The notes under the pieces are model-generated. The model was not told the DNA's origin, did no database searches, and was given only the letters and a program-made list of their open reading frames with translations. A DNA stretch of 64,000 nt, from positions 1-64,000 of the forward strand of contig DDLS01000138.1 in the NCBI GenBank assembly GCA_002340255.1. The letters are read 5' to 3'. Below are positions 16,401-24,677 of this stretch, one piece after another. Each line of letters starts with the position of its first letter. Position 1 is the first letter of the stretch. This DNA is from Cyanobacteria bacterium UBA2566. Its GTDB lineage: Bacteria; Cyanobacteriota; Cyanobacteriia; Cyanobacteriales; Desertifilaceae. Position numbers and translations under genes: made by a program.

Positions 16401-18867
16401 ATCTCAAGTGCTAAATATTGTTGCTGGAGGATCTAGGCTCTGGAAACAACATCCCAAACAATGTATAGAATTAGAGCTAGAAGGGATCAAACATGGATTA
16501 GAATCTGGTGATTTTGAATGCGCGAGTTATGCGGCAGCAGAATATTGCCATTTTCTGTTTCTGATGGGTGAAAATCTAGGTTTCGTCAGCAGTGAATTCC
16601 AAAAATATAAAGAGATGATTGAACGGCTGAAGCAAGATTATCATCTAGATTACATCGCTACTTGGCAACAAACAATCCAGAATTTACAGGGAAATTTAGA
16701 AAATCCGACGCAGCTTTTTAGGGATAATTCACAGGGGGAGTTGCAAAGAGTACACAAACTTATAGACGAAAATCAACCGGTACTGGTCTACCATTATCAT
16801 CTCCTTAAAATGATGTTGTCTTATTTATTTAAGGATTATTTGAATGCTGTAGAGAATGCTATTTTAATCATTCCAGAAACAAAAGAGAATGGCAATAATC
16901 TGTTTTCCATCCCGGCAATCTTTTATTCATCTTTAGCTTTACTGGCTGGGGTTCGAGAAAGTGGATTAGTTGAGACAGAACACTATTTGGGAAACGTGGA
17001 ACAGAATTTGCTTCAGATGGAGTACTGGGCAAAATTTTCTCCTCTGAATTATCAGCATCAATGCGATCTAATTCAAGCTGAACAAGCACGAAACTTGGGT
17101 CAAAAGTGGGAAGCTGTGGAGTTTTATAAACGAGCGAGAGTGGGTGCAAAGGAAGGTGAATATCTGCACCATGAGGCGATCGCCTGTGAGTTAACGGCAG
17201 AGTTTTATTTTGAACAAGAGATGCCCGAAGTTGCCGAAGTTTATCTCATTGATGCTTACTATGCTTATGCACACTGGGGCGCTCAAGCTAAAGTTGCGGA
17301 CTTGGAACAACGGTATTCCCAAGTACTTGCTCCTATTCTGAATTCAGAAATAAGGTGTACTAAAGAGAACTTTGATTCGTCTAGGGCTACCTCTCTTCAT
17401 CTGACTTCAACCAGTTCAGGGGCAAATATCTTTCTGGATTTTTCTTCAGCGATCAAAACCTCTCAAGCCCTATCTGGAGAAATGAATCTAGAACAATTAC
17501 TAGCAAAATTGATACAATCGCTAATCGAAAATGCTGGAGCAACTAAAGGAGCTTTGCTGTTGCCGAAACAGGAGAGTTTATGGATTGAAGCGATCGCCGA
17601 CTACATAGACGATGCATCCAACATACAAATTCGTTCTTTGGCGCGCTCTCTCCCCCTAGCTTCGACTCAAGAACTCCCCCTAACTATCATCAATCGAGTT
17701 TGGCGCACTCGTGAAACTCTAGTCCTGAATCATTCGATCGAGGAATCCCGATTTTCCTCTGACGAGTACTTAAGCCAATCTTTACCGAAGAGTATACTGT
17801 GTCTGGCATTGCAGAATCAGGGAAAACTGATCGCCATTCTTTATTTAGAAAATAAACTCACAACCGGCACCTTTACTAGCGATCGCCTAGAAATTCTCAA
17901 ACTGATCGGCACTCAAGCCACTATTTCCCTAGAAAATGCGCGACTTTACCAACAGTTAGAAGACTACAGTCACAACTTGGAAGAGAAAGTTGAACAGAGA
18001 ACCCAAGAATTACAAGAAAATAACCAACAATTAGAACAAACCCTCCAACAATTGCAGCAGACTCAAGCGCAATTAATTCAAACCGAAAAAATGTCTTCTT
18101 TAGGACAAATGGTAGCGGGAATTGCCCATGAAATCAATAATCCCATCAACTTTATTTTCGGCAATATCATGTATGCTCGCCAATATGTGCAAGATTTGCT
18201 CGATCTAGTTAGCCTTTATGAGCAACACTCCTCGGAAGTCGATGCAGCGATCGCCCAAAAACTAGAAGAAATAGAGTTAGATTATTTACGCTTAGATATA
18301 GAGAGTCTGTTTAATTCCATGCAAGCGGGTAGCGATCGCATTCATAAAATCATTCAAGGGTTACGGAACTTTGCCCGACTCGATCAATCCAAATATAAAA
18401 AAGTCGATATTCATGAAGGATTAGAAAATACTTTACTGATCTTAAACCATCGTCTCAAAGCTCAACACAATCGTCCAGAAATTAAGATCCTGAAAAACTA
18501 TAGTTCACTGCCTCTTATCCACTGCTCGGCAAGTCAACTGAATCAAGTATTTTTGAACCTTCTTACCAATGCGATTGATGCTTTAGAAAAAAATCCACTC
18601 GATCGATATCCTACCATTCATATTACGACCACTATACTTGATGCCCAAAGGGTACAAATTTCTATCCAGGACAATGGTTCCGGCATGAGCAAAACCAATC
18701 TCCAAAAAGCTTTTGATCCCTTTTTTACAACGAAACCAGTAGGTCAAGGAACAGGACTGGGGTTATCAACCAGTTACCAAATTATTACCCAACAACATAG
18801 AGGACAGTTACGATGCGTTTCTCAGCCGAGAGAGGGAACAGAGTTGATTATCGAAATTCCCATTTAA
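13468..18867 (+). CDS. Ser/Thr kinase - AAA ATPase - GAF - histidine kinase fusion
   Basis: A 1,799-residue signalling protein of the family typified by the Nostoc two-component/Ser-Thr hybrids. Domains: protein kinase about 15-280 with the VAIK-like Lys in VIVKVL, catalytic loop IIHKDIKPSNIL (about 132), DFS instead of DFG in LIDFSIASL, and SPEQTGRMNRGIDYRSDFYS; AAA/NACHT-like ATPase from about 305 with Walker A AGFSGIGKTAVINE (333) and Walker B LVIFLDDLQWAD (460); a long helical TPR-like region 700-1290; GAF 1320-1490; coiled coil; HisKA with MSSLGQMVAGIAHEINNPIN (His about 1553); HATPase with DNGSGMS and GQGTGLGLSTSYQI. The start is TTG at 13468, preceded by GAGG seven bases upstream; an ATG at 13486 is the alternative. 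It follows the previous kinase by 106 bp in the same direction. Confidence 0.93.
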   Translation: MNSYCRMISLDSKNYAEVTLVYSGGRTMVYRGVRVSDRRPVIVKVLRNQHPTFNELVKFRNQYAIASHLEHPGIVQPLALERCNLGYALVMPDEGAISLGKYWQHSHHSLSEFLILAIQLADTLDYLNQQRIIHKDIKPSNILIHPQTHHVQLIDFSIASLLPKEQQQLMNPHVLEGTLAYISPEQTGRMNRGIDYRSDFYSLGVTFFELLTGELPFKSDDPMELVHCHLAKMPAELGSRETIPQVLSDIVLKLMAKNAEDRYQSALGLKYDLEQCLQEWQATGEIAGFAIGQRDVCDRFLIPEKLYGREQEVQILLESFERVSFGETEMMLVAGFSGIGKTAVINEIHKPIVRQRGYFIQGKFDQFNRNIPFSALVQAFQELIEQLLGDSDVELATWKAKILQAVGENGQVIVDIIPELEQIIGQQPPVQELSGSAAQNRFNLLFSQFIGVFTTQEHPLVIFLDDLQWADYASLNLLKLLMGDSEAGYLLLLGAYRDNEVFPAHPLMLTLEEIKKQGITPYTLTLNPLGKPEIAYLVADTLRCSAEVASPLADFIYQKTKGNPFFTTQFLKGLHDDGSIEFNVNVGSWQCDMSKVRQLTLTDDVVGFMMGRLQKLSPTTQEMIKIAACIGNKFNLKILALAGQRTPEETAVHLWSSLAEGFILPESDVYKFYLHNSLPQSTIHASNPCYRFLHDRVQQAAYSLIEEDQRKQTHLEIGCRLWEHLDTDVENVFEIVDHLNRAEELIGNRAQRDEIAQLNLLAAQKAKSTTAYAAAREYANAGRSFLGENSWSTQYDLTLALYIATLESEFLSTNFEGIERLAEIVLQRAKTLLDRVEVYNILIQADISQNKMQNVIDSGLKVLEMLEITLSDDPRDQINNLQQLIDLPEMTDPYKLAAMDLLTNIITTAWMVNPELLKQITFTMVDLSLTYGNCSSSIVGYGWYSMLLCEGFGDLELGYQLGELSVQLMERFNTSEIKSQVLNIVAGGSRLWKQHPKQCIELELEGIKHGLESGDFECASYAAAEYCHFLFLMGENLGFVSSEFQKYKEMIERLKQDYHLDYIATWQQTIQNLQGNLENPTQLFRDNSQGELQRVHKLIDENQPVLVYHYHLLKMMLSYLFKDYLNAVENAILIIPETKENGNNLFSIPAIFYSSLALLAGVRESGLVETEHYLGNVEQNLLQMEYWAKFSPLNYQHQCDLIQAEQARNLGQKWEAVEFYKRARVGAKEGEYLHHEAIACELTAEFYFEQEMPEVAEVYLIDAYYAYAHWGAQAKVADLEQRYSQVLAPILNSEIRCTKENFDSSRATSLHLTSTSSGANIFLDFSSAIKTSQALSGEMNLEQLLAKLIQSLIENAGATKGALLLPKQESLWIEAIADYIDDASNIQIRSLARSLPLASTQELPLTIINRVWRTRETLVLNHSIEESRFSSDEYLSQSLPKSILCLALQNQGKLIAILYLENKLTTGTFTSDRLEILKLIGTQATISLENARLYQQLEDYSHNLEEKVEQRTQELQENNQQLEQTLQQLQQTQAQLIQTEKMSSLGQMVAGIAHEINNPINFIFGNIMYARQYVQDLLDLVSLYEQHSSEVDAAIAQKLEEIELDYLRLDIESLFNSMQAGSDRIHKIIQGLRNFARLDQSKYKKVDIHEGLENTLLILNHRLKAQHNRPEIKILKNYSSLPLIHCSASQLNQVFLNLLTNAIDALEKNPLDRYPTIHITTTILDAQRVQISIQDNGSGMSKTNLQKAFDPFFTTKPVGQGTGLGLSTSYQIITQQHRGQLRCVSQPREGTELIIEIPI

Positions 18868-18923
18868 ATCGGTCAAGCTTAATATTAGGCTAATCTCACC
18901 TCTGCTCGTGACTCAAAAGTCTA

Positions 18924-19382
18924 TTAATCGGTGTTAATCGAAGCTATAATTTGTTCAGCTATTGCATCTAAAATAGGCATCACTGATAAGCGGTTTCCCC
19001 GTTTAACCACCAATAGCTCTTCTGGGGAAAAGCTCTGTTTTAATTCTGTAATTGAAATCAAGCGGGGAAATTTTTGTATAAATTCGATGTCCACAGTTTG
19101 CCAGCGAGGAGCTTCTCGTGTTGCTTTCGGATCGTAATGTTTATCCTGGGGATTAAATTGGGTGGGATCGACAACATTCTCGGTAATCACTTTTGCTAAT
19201 CCCACAATGCCTGGAGGTTTGGCATTGGAGTGATAAATAAATACCCGATCGCCGACTTTCATTTGTCGTAAGAAGTTTCTGGCTTGATAGTTGCGTACCC
19301 CATCCCAAACCGTGGTGCGATCGCGCTCCAAATCCGTAATACTATAATCTGTCGGTTCTGATTTTAACAACCAATATGGCAT
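18924..19382 (-). CDS. EVE-domain protein
   Basis: A 152-residue single-domain EVE protein (PUA-like fold, related to YTH and to human THYN1). Signature segments are YWLLKSEPTDYSITDLERD, TVWDGVRNYQARNFLRQM, VGDRVFIYHSNAKPPGIVG and the C-terminal LLVVKRGNRLSVMPILDA. EVE domains bind modified bases in DNA or RNA and in bacteria are often near restriction systems, but none is visible here. The start could also be the ATG four codons upstream (19394). It is convergent with the giant kinase gene and precedes a minus-strand signalling run. Confidence 0.93.
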   Translation of the reverse strand: MPYWLLKSEPTDYSITDLERDRTTVWDGVRNYQARNFLRQMKVGDRVFIYHSNAKPPGIVGLAKVITENVVDPTQFNPQDKHYDPKATREAPRWQTVDIEFIQKFPRLISITELKQSFSPEELLVVKRGNRLSVMPILDAIAEQIIASINTD

Positions 19383-19521
19383 AAATAATGGCACAGTTCA
19401 CTAAATGTAGCGCTAGTTTATCATGGTCAAGGGGCGATCGCCTATAGTCGATTCGATTAAGATTGATACAATCATGATGGGTCTATTGTAGGATATTGTC
19501 ATACTTTTTTAAGATGATTCA

Positions 19522-20829
19522 TCAGTCAATCTGATTCTTAATGGGCAAGTAGATAGTAAACGTAGTTTTTTGTTGGGGAATGGAGTGGCATTCAAGAAGT
19601 CCATCATGGCGTTGGATAATTTGGTGGGCGATCGCCAATCCTAATCCTGTGCCTTTTCCCGCTGGTTTGGTGGTAAATTGATAGTCAAAAATTTGACTTT
19701 GTATATCTTCAGGGATGCCTAACCCGTTATCGGTAACCCGAATTTGGATGAGGGAGCGATCGCTGATAAATTCGGTTGCAATAGTAATGGTATAGGATTC
19801 CTCTGAAGAACGACCCCCATTTTTCTCGCACCGCTCATCTAAAGCATCAATACTGTTGGCTAACAGATTCATAAATACTTGATTGAGTTGTTCGGGATAA
19901 CAGAGGATTTGGGGTAACTCTTGATACTCTTTTCTGATTTCAATGGCTCCTCGATTCCCATTGTTTTTGAGGCGGTGTTTGAGGATAAGTAGAGTACTTT
20001 CGAGTCCATCGTGAAGATCGGATTCTACTGGCTTATCATTATTTTTTCTGGAAAACTTGCGTAAGGAAATACTAAGTTGTTGGATGCGATCGCTACCTAT
20101 CTTAATTGAATTGAGAATATTGGGTAAATCTTCTAACACATACTCTAAATCAATCGTCTCCGAGTGATCGATAATAGCTTCCGTCGGCTGGGGATATTCC
20201 TGCTGATAGAGTTGCAAATGCTCCATTAAACTCTGTACTCCTTCTTGGGCAAATGCCAGATTATTCGTAATAAATCCCAAGGGATTATTAATTTCATGGG
20301 CAATTCCGGCAATGAGTTGACCCAAAGTTGCCATTTTCTCACTTTGAACTAACTGAATTTGAGTCTCTTGTAACGTTTCAAAAGCACCCAATAAAGCCGC
20401 CGTTCGAGCTTCCACTTTCTGTTCTAACTTAAAGGTTAGTTCTCGAATAGTTAATTGACTTCTAACTCGTGCTAATACCTCTTCACACTGAAACGGCTTA
20501 CTAATATAATCTACACCCCCGACTTGAAAGGCCTTGACCTTATCAATCACATCATCTAAGGCACTAATAAAAACCACTGGAATTTCCGCAGTCTCTGGAT
20601 TAAGTTTTAAGCGTTCGCAAACCGTATACCCATCTAAATCGGGCATTTTAATATCGAGAATGACTAAATCGGGAGGATCGGCCTGGCAAGAATTTAAGGC
20701 CATTTCTCCATTGAGAGCTTTACGCACTTTATACCCTTGTTCGGCTAACATCGTAGAGAGTAAGCGAATATTATCCGGGGTATCATCGACAATTAAAAGA
20801 TTTTTTGAATCTATATTATTGTTCACCAT
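19522..20829 (-). CDS. Response regulator - histidine kinase (REC-HisKA-HATPase)
   Basis: A 435-residue soluble protein. The N-terminal receiver (about 9-130) has the acidic pair in LLIVDDTPDNIRLLS, phospho-acceptor Asp in DLVILDIKMPDLDGYTVCE, and Lys in YISKPFQCEEVL. A coiled coil leads to HisKA (MATLGQLIAGIAHEINNPLG) and the HATPase (NQVFMNLLANSIDALDE, DNGLGIPEDI, GKGTGLGLAIAHQI). This REC-first arrangement lets an upstream kinase switch the second kinase on or off. It lies 51 bp after the REC-GGDEF gene in the same direction and is probably the third gene of that operon. It shares the kinase style of the 10098, 13468, 46295 and 58279 genes. Confidence 0.93.
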   Translation of the reverse strand: MVNNNIDSKNLLIVDDTPDNIRLLSTMLAEQGYKVRKALNGEMALNSCQADPPDLVILDIKMPDLDGYTVCERLKLNPETAEIPVVFISALDDVIDKVKAFQVGGVDYISKPFQCEEVLARVRSQLTIRELTFKLEQKVEARTAALLGAFETLQETQIQLVQSEKMATLGQLIAGIAHEINNPLGFITNNLAFAQEGVQSLMEHLQLYQQEYPQPTEAIIDHSETIDLEYVLEDLPNILNSIKIGSDRIQQLSISLRKFSRKNNDKPVESDLHDGLESTLLILKHRLKNNGNRGAIEIRKEYQELPQILCYPEQLNQVFMNLLANSIDALDERCEKNGGRSSEESYTITIATEFISDRSLIQIRVTDNGLGIPEDIQSQIFDYQFTTKPAGKGTGLGLAIAHQIIQRHDGLLECHSIPQQKTTFTIYLPIKNQID

Positions 20830-20880
20830 AAGACTGGGTATGACAGGACAACTGTTGACAGTTTTTAGACAGTTAAATCG

Positions 20881-21879
20881 TTATCGATAGACAGAATTCC
20901 TGCCTTGTTGTTTGGCATGATAGAGTGCTTTATCAGCACTGGAAATCAAGTCTTCTGGAGATAAATCGGAATCTGGAAACCGACAAGCGATCCCCAAACT
21001 AACCGTAACATATGAACTCACGATCGATTGACTATGGGGAATTTTGAGGGCTTTCACTTGTACACGAATGAGTTCGGCCACTTGTAAGGCATAATCTGAC
21101 GAGGCATTGGGTAAAATTATGGCAAATTCTTCTCCCCCATATCGGGCAACTAAAGAGCCAGAATAGGTGACAACTTGTTTCATCGCTTGAGCCACCTTTT
21201 GTAGAGATTGATCGCCTTTTAGATGGCCATAGGTATCATTATAAAGTTTGAAATAATCGACATCAGCCAAAATCAACGATAGGGCTTGGGGATATCCTCC
21301 AGTATAGAAAGGTAGAGAAAATAACCGTTTCCATTCTTGTTTGAGATAATCATTAAAATGGCGACGGTTACTGAGTTGGGTGAGTTCATCTACGGTCACT
21401 AGCCGTTCTAAATTTTGTTGCGTTTGTTGTCGTTGGTTGACCTCTTGTTTCAGTTGTTCGAGTTCTTCTTTGAGTTTGTTCTGTTGATAGCAGAGGCTAA
21501 GTTGATGCTCTACCCGAGCTAAGACTTCTTCGACTTGGAAGGGTTTGGTAATGTAGTCTAGTCCGCCAGATTTGAAGGCCTGCAATTTATGGTTGGCTTC
21601 ATCTAAGGCACTCAAGAAAATAATGGGGATTTGGGCGGTCATGGAGGAAGATTTGAGGACATCACAAACTTGATAGCCATTCATGCCAGGCATATTAATA
21701 TCGAGTAAGATTAAATCCGGAGGCTGGGCGGTGCAGGAGGCGATCGCCATTTCTCCATTGATGGCTTTTCGTACTTTATACCCCTGCTGTGTCAGCATTT
21801 TGGAGAGCAAACGCAAATTATCGGGCAGATCGTCCACAATTAAGATATTGCGCCCCATGAGTTCCGGTTCTGCGATCAT
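20881..21879 (-). CDS. Response regulator with GGDEF domain (diguanylate cyclase)
   Basis: A 332-residue REC-GGDEF protein of PleD/WspR-like logic that would make cyclic di-GMP when phosphorylated. Receiver about 10-130: LIVDDLPDNLRLLS, DLILLDINMPGMNGYQVCD, YITKPFQVEEVL. After a short coil, the cyclase begins at VDELTQLSNRRHFNDYLKQ, with DVDYFKLYNDTYGHLKGDQ and an intact active-site loop GGEEF in ARYGGEEFAIILP. The usual inhibitory-site RxxD just before the loop is replaced here (YSGS), so product inhibition through that site is unlikely. Its start overlaps the stop of the hybrid kinase by four bases, indicating translational coupling. Confidence 0.94.
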   Translation of the reverse strand: MIAEPELMGRNILIVDDLPDNLRLLSKMLTQQGYKVRKAINGEMAIASCTAQPPDLILLDINMPGMNGYQVCDVLKSSSMTAQIPIIFLSALDEANHKLQAFKSGGLDYITKPFQVEEVLARVEHQLSLCYQQNKLKEELEQLKQEVNQRQQTQQNLERLVTVDELTQLSNRRHFNDYLKQEWKRLFSLPFYTGGYPQALSLILADVDYFKLYNDTYGHLKGDQSLQKVAQAMKQVVTYSGSLVARYGGEEFAIILPNASSDYALQVAELIRVQVKALKIPHSQSIVSSYVTVSLGIACRFPDSDLSPEDLISSADKALYHAKQQGRNSVYR

Positions 21880-24356
21880 GGTCTTACCTTTTCAATTAAC
21901 GACACCACACAGTCAAAGCGAAAATTATGGGCCCATTCTGATAATTGCTGGGATAGAGGACTTAAGGATTCGGGAATTTGGTCAATGAGTAAGACCATTT
22001 CATCGTCAAATCCTTTAATAGCAGTTTGATAGAGTTCTTCGATCCACTCTGGTGTCATTTCTGCGAGATAGTCTTCTAAAGGACGTGCTAGAGGTCGATC
22101 GGCTTCTGAGGGTGAATTGTCGTTCTCTTGATAAAGATACTCAATTCCCAGATGTTGGGCAATTTTTTCTAAGAGAATGTTTTCTCGGAAGGGTTTACGC
22201 AAGAATTCATCACATCCAGCACTGAGGACTAAATTGCGTTCTTCTTCAAAGGCGCTGGCTGTGAGGGCAAAAATGAGGGTACTGCGACCTTTGGAAGTAC
22301 TTTTAATCTGTCGGGTGGCTTCGTAACCGTCCATGACTGGCATTTGCATATCCATGAGAATCAAATGGGGGTACCATCGTTTCCAGATGGCGATCGCCTC
22401 TTGCCCATTAGAAGCCATCTCCACCTCAAAGCCTAAATTGCCCAACAGTTGCAGCAGTAGCATCCGACTTTCTTGGCGATCGTCTACAGCTAAGATCCGT
22501 TTGGTGGGTTGCCCAGGAGCTAATCCCTTCACCTTACGAGTGGGAACAGAGGACTCAATCTCACTTGAATCTATTAATTTGACTTGGATGGAAAAGGTAA
22601 AGGTCGATCCGCGATCCACTTCGGAAGTCACGGTCAAATCTCCCCCCATCAACTGCACAAACTGACGACTAATGGGCAATCCTAATCCAGTCCCCTGTTG
22701 GGATTTACGCCCGGTTTCCGTTTGCCCAAAGGGTTCAAATAGTTGATGCAACTCTTCTGGGGCAATTCCTGGTCCTGTATCTTCGACTCGAAACTCAATA
22801 GTTGTCTCTTCCTGATTTTCTACTGTTGATTGTCCATTTACCCGCAGGGCAACCCCCCCATCTTGGGTAAATTTAATCGCGTTCCCCAGTAAATTAATTA
22901 AAACTTGGCGCAATTTTCCTTCATCTGCACCAATAAATTGGGGCACATAGGAGTCCCGTTCAAAGAGGAGGTGCAAGCCTTTTGACGTGGCTTTAAGCTG
23001 AAGCATTTCTTCAATACTTTTGAGCAGGCGATAGAGATCGAAGTTACTGGGATTGAGGGTCACTCGACCTGCTTCTATTTTGGACATTTCCAAAATATCA
23101 TTAATCAACTCTAGAAGATGTTCTCCCGATCGCCCAATAATCTCTAAATTTTCTTGGTGTTCTCGTTTGAGTGAAGGGTCTCGACTCATGATTTGGGTAA
23201 AACCAAGAATCGCATTTAAAGGGGTGCGCAGTTCATGGCTCATATTAGCTAAAAACTCACTTTTGGCTTGATTCGCCTGTTCTGCTGTTTCTTTGGATTT
23301 GGCTAGGGCTTCTTCTGCGTGTTTGCGTTGGGTAATATCATTGGTGACCGACAGTAAACAATCTTCTCCTCTGAGTTTAATGATATCGGCAGAAAGTAAG
23401 GTAATGCGGCGCTCTCCGGATTTGGTACAAAATTCAAATTCATAATCGCGGATAAAGCCCTGACTCACTAGGGTTTCAAAGAGGTTGACTCTCTGTTCCA
23501 TTTTTGTCCAGAGTTCCAATTCTACGGCGGTGCGCCCAATGACTTCTTCGTTGGTATATCCGGTGGTTCTTAGGAAGGCATCATTGACTTCTAGGTGTCG
23601 CCCATCTTTCATGGAGGTGATGGTAATGGGGTGTGGGGTACACTGAAAGACAATGGAAAATTTATCTTCGGATGCTCGCTTATCGGTTTCGGCGAGGGTG
23701 CGATCGCTAATTTCTTGCTCTAGTTGCTTTGTTTTGGTTTCCAGCTCTTGGGTTCTAGATTTAACTTGAGCCTCTAACGTTTGATTTAAGTGTTTGAGTT
23801 GGGTTGATAAAACAGTGAGTTCTTGGCGTTTGTTTTCTAAGTCTTGAATTTCTTGATCGGAACGTAGGTTTTTTAATAAACAGATCCCTAACGTTTGTTG
23901 ATTGAGCTGATCTTTCTGCTGATAATCATTAATCTCATAATTGAGCCATATAGAAAACTCTAAGGCTCGATCCGGCTCTGTTGCACAGACAATAAGGCGA
24001 TGGCATGAGTTGGCACAATCTTCTCTAATCCACTGAACCAGATCTAACCCACCCCTGGGTTTGTCTAGATCTAGATCGATAAAAACAATGCTAAAATCTG
24101 GATTGACTTCTAGATAACTTTGCGCTTTTTTTCTATTCTTTATCCATTCGACTTTCAAGGATTTTCCTTGAAATACAAAATCCTGAAATTTCTCCGTCAA
24201 AGTCTGGTAAATCTGTGGATCTCGATCGATCGCTAAAATCGACCAACAGGCAGTTGATGACTGATTGGATGCACCCCGGTTATGGTTTTTCGATGGCAAG
24301 AGTTCAGCGGTTTTGTCCGATGATTCTCTCTGTTTTTTCTTCATAGTTGATACCAA
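21876..24356 (-). CDS. Hybrid sensor histidine kinase (REC-like - PAS - HisKA - HATPase - REC)
   Basis: An 826-residue protein and first gene of a three-gene signalling run. An N-terminal receiver-like domain (about 38-160) keeps an Asp in SIVFIDLDLDK, but its acidic pocket reads AIDRD, so it may be degenerate. A coiled coil leads to a PAS domain (about 225-345; FSIVFQCTPHPITITSMKD), HisKA near 368 (FLANMSHELRTPLNAILGF), HATPase (NLLGNAIKFTQDGG, DTGPGIAPEE, GTGLGLPISRQF) and a C-terminal receiver near 618-740 (LAVDDRQESRMLLLQ, DLILMDMQMPVMDGYEATR, FLRKPF). The last 85 residues resemble the degenerate Hpt-like tails common on cyanobacterial hybrid kinases. The kinase core differs from the AHEINNP-type kinases nearby. 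The two downstream receivers are likely phosphorylation targets. Confidence 0.93.
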   Translation of the reverse strand: MVSTMKKKQRESSDKTAELLPSKNHNRGASNQSSTACWSILAIDRDPQIYQTLTEKFQDFVFQGKSLKVEWIKNRKKAQSYLEVNPDFSIVFIDLDLDKPRGGLDLVQWIREDCANSCHRLIVCATEPDRALEFSIWLNYEINDYQQKDQLNQQTLGICLLKNLRSDQEIQDLENKRQELTVLSTQLKHLNQTLEAQVKSRTQELETKTKQLEQEISDRTLAETDKRASEDKFSIVFQCTPHPITITSMKDGRHLEVNDAFLRTTGYTNEEVIGRTAVELELWTKMEQRVNLFETLVSQGFIRDYEFEFCTKSGERRITLLSADIIKLRGEDCLLSVTNDITQRKHAEEALAKSKETAEQANQAKSEFLANMSHELRTPLNAILGFTQIMSRDPSLKREHQENLEIIGRSGEHLLELINDILEMSKIEAGRVTLNPSNFDLYRLLKSIEEMLQLKATSKGLHLLFERDSYVPQFIGADEGKLRQVLINLLGNAIKFTQDGGVALRVNGQSTVENQEETTIEFRVEDTGPGIAPEELHQLFEPFGQTETGRKSQQGTGLGLPISRQFVQLMGGDLTVTSEVDRGSTFTFSIQVKLIDSSEIESSVPTRKVKGLAPGQPTKRILAVDDRQESRMLLLQLLGNLGFEVEMASNGQEAIAIWKRWYPHLILMDMQMPVMDGYEATRQIKSTSKGRSTLIFALTASAFEEERNLVLSAGCDEFLRKPFRENILLEKIAQHLGIEYLYQENDNSPSEADRPLARPLEDYLAEMTPEWIEELYQTAIKGFDDEMVLLIDQIPESLSPLSQQLSEWAHNFRFDCVVSLIEKVRP

Positions 24357-24677
24357 AACCGTAAGTTACTGGCTACGTGTTATAGCAGTGCGTGAGTCTA
24401 TTAGGACAGACAAGGGGCTGAGAACAACTTGGTCTCTTCCAGTTTTCAGTTATTTATTATACCATCTTATGATATCTTGCACTAATATATCCTTGACAGA
24501 CAAGGGTCTTAAGCCTCTTGTTAAAGTGCAACCTCATAGAGTAATGGCATGACTTAGCTATAATAATCTACTCATTATAATCAACTTCTGTCGGATCTCA
24601 AATTGGCTTAAAAACTTGTCATATCTAGACTGTGTAATATTCAGCGTATTTAATGATCTTGTTTCTCGTATCTTCAA
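24357..24677. other. gene-free stretch upstream of the hybrid kinase
   Basis: This AT-rich 320-bp interval holds no convincing reading frame. It contains a direct repeat of GACAGACAAGGG (with TTAGGACAGACAAGGGGC near 24400 and TTGACAGACAAGGGTC near 24493) and a short hairpin ACAAG..CTTGT around 24501. It presumably carries the promoter of the hybrid-kinase operon, which reads leftward from 24356. Confidence 0.4.
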
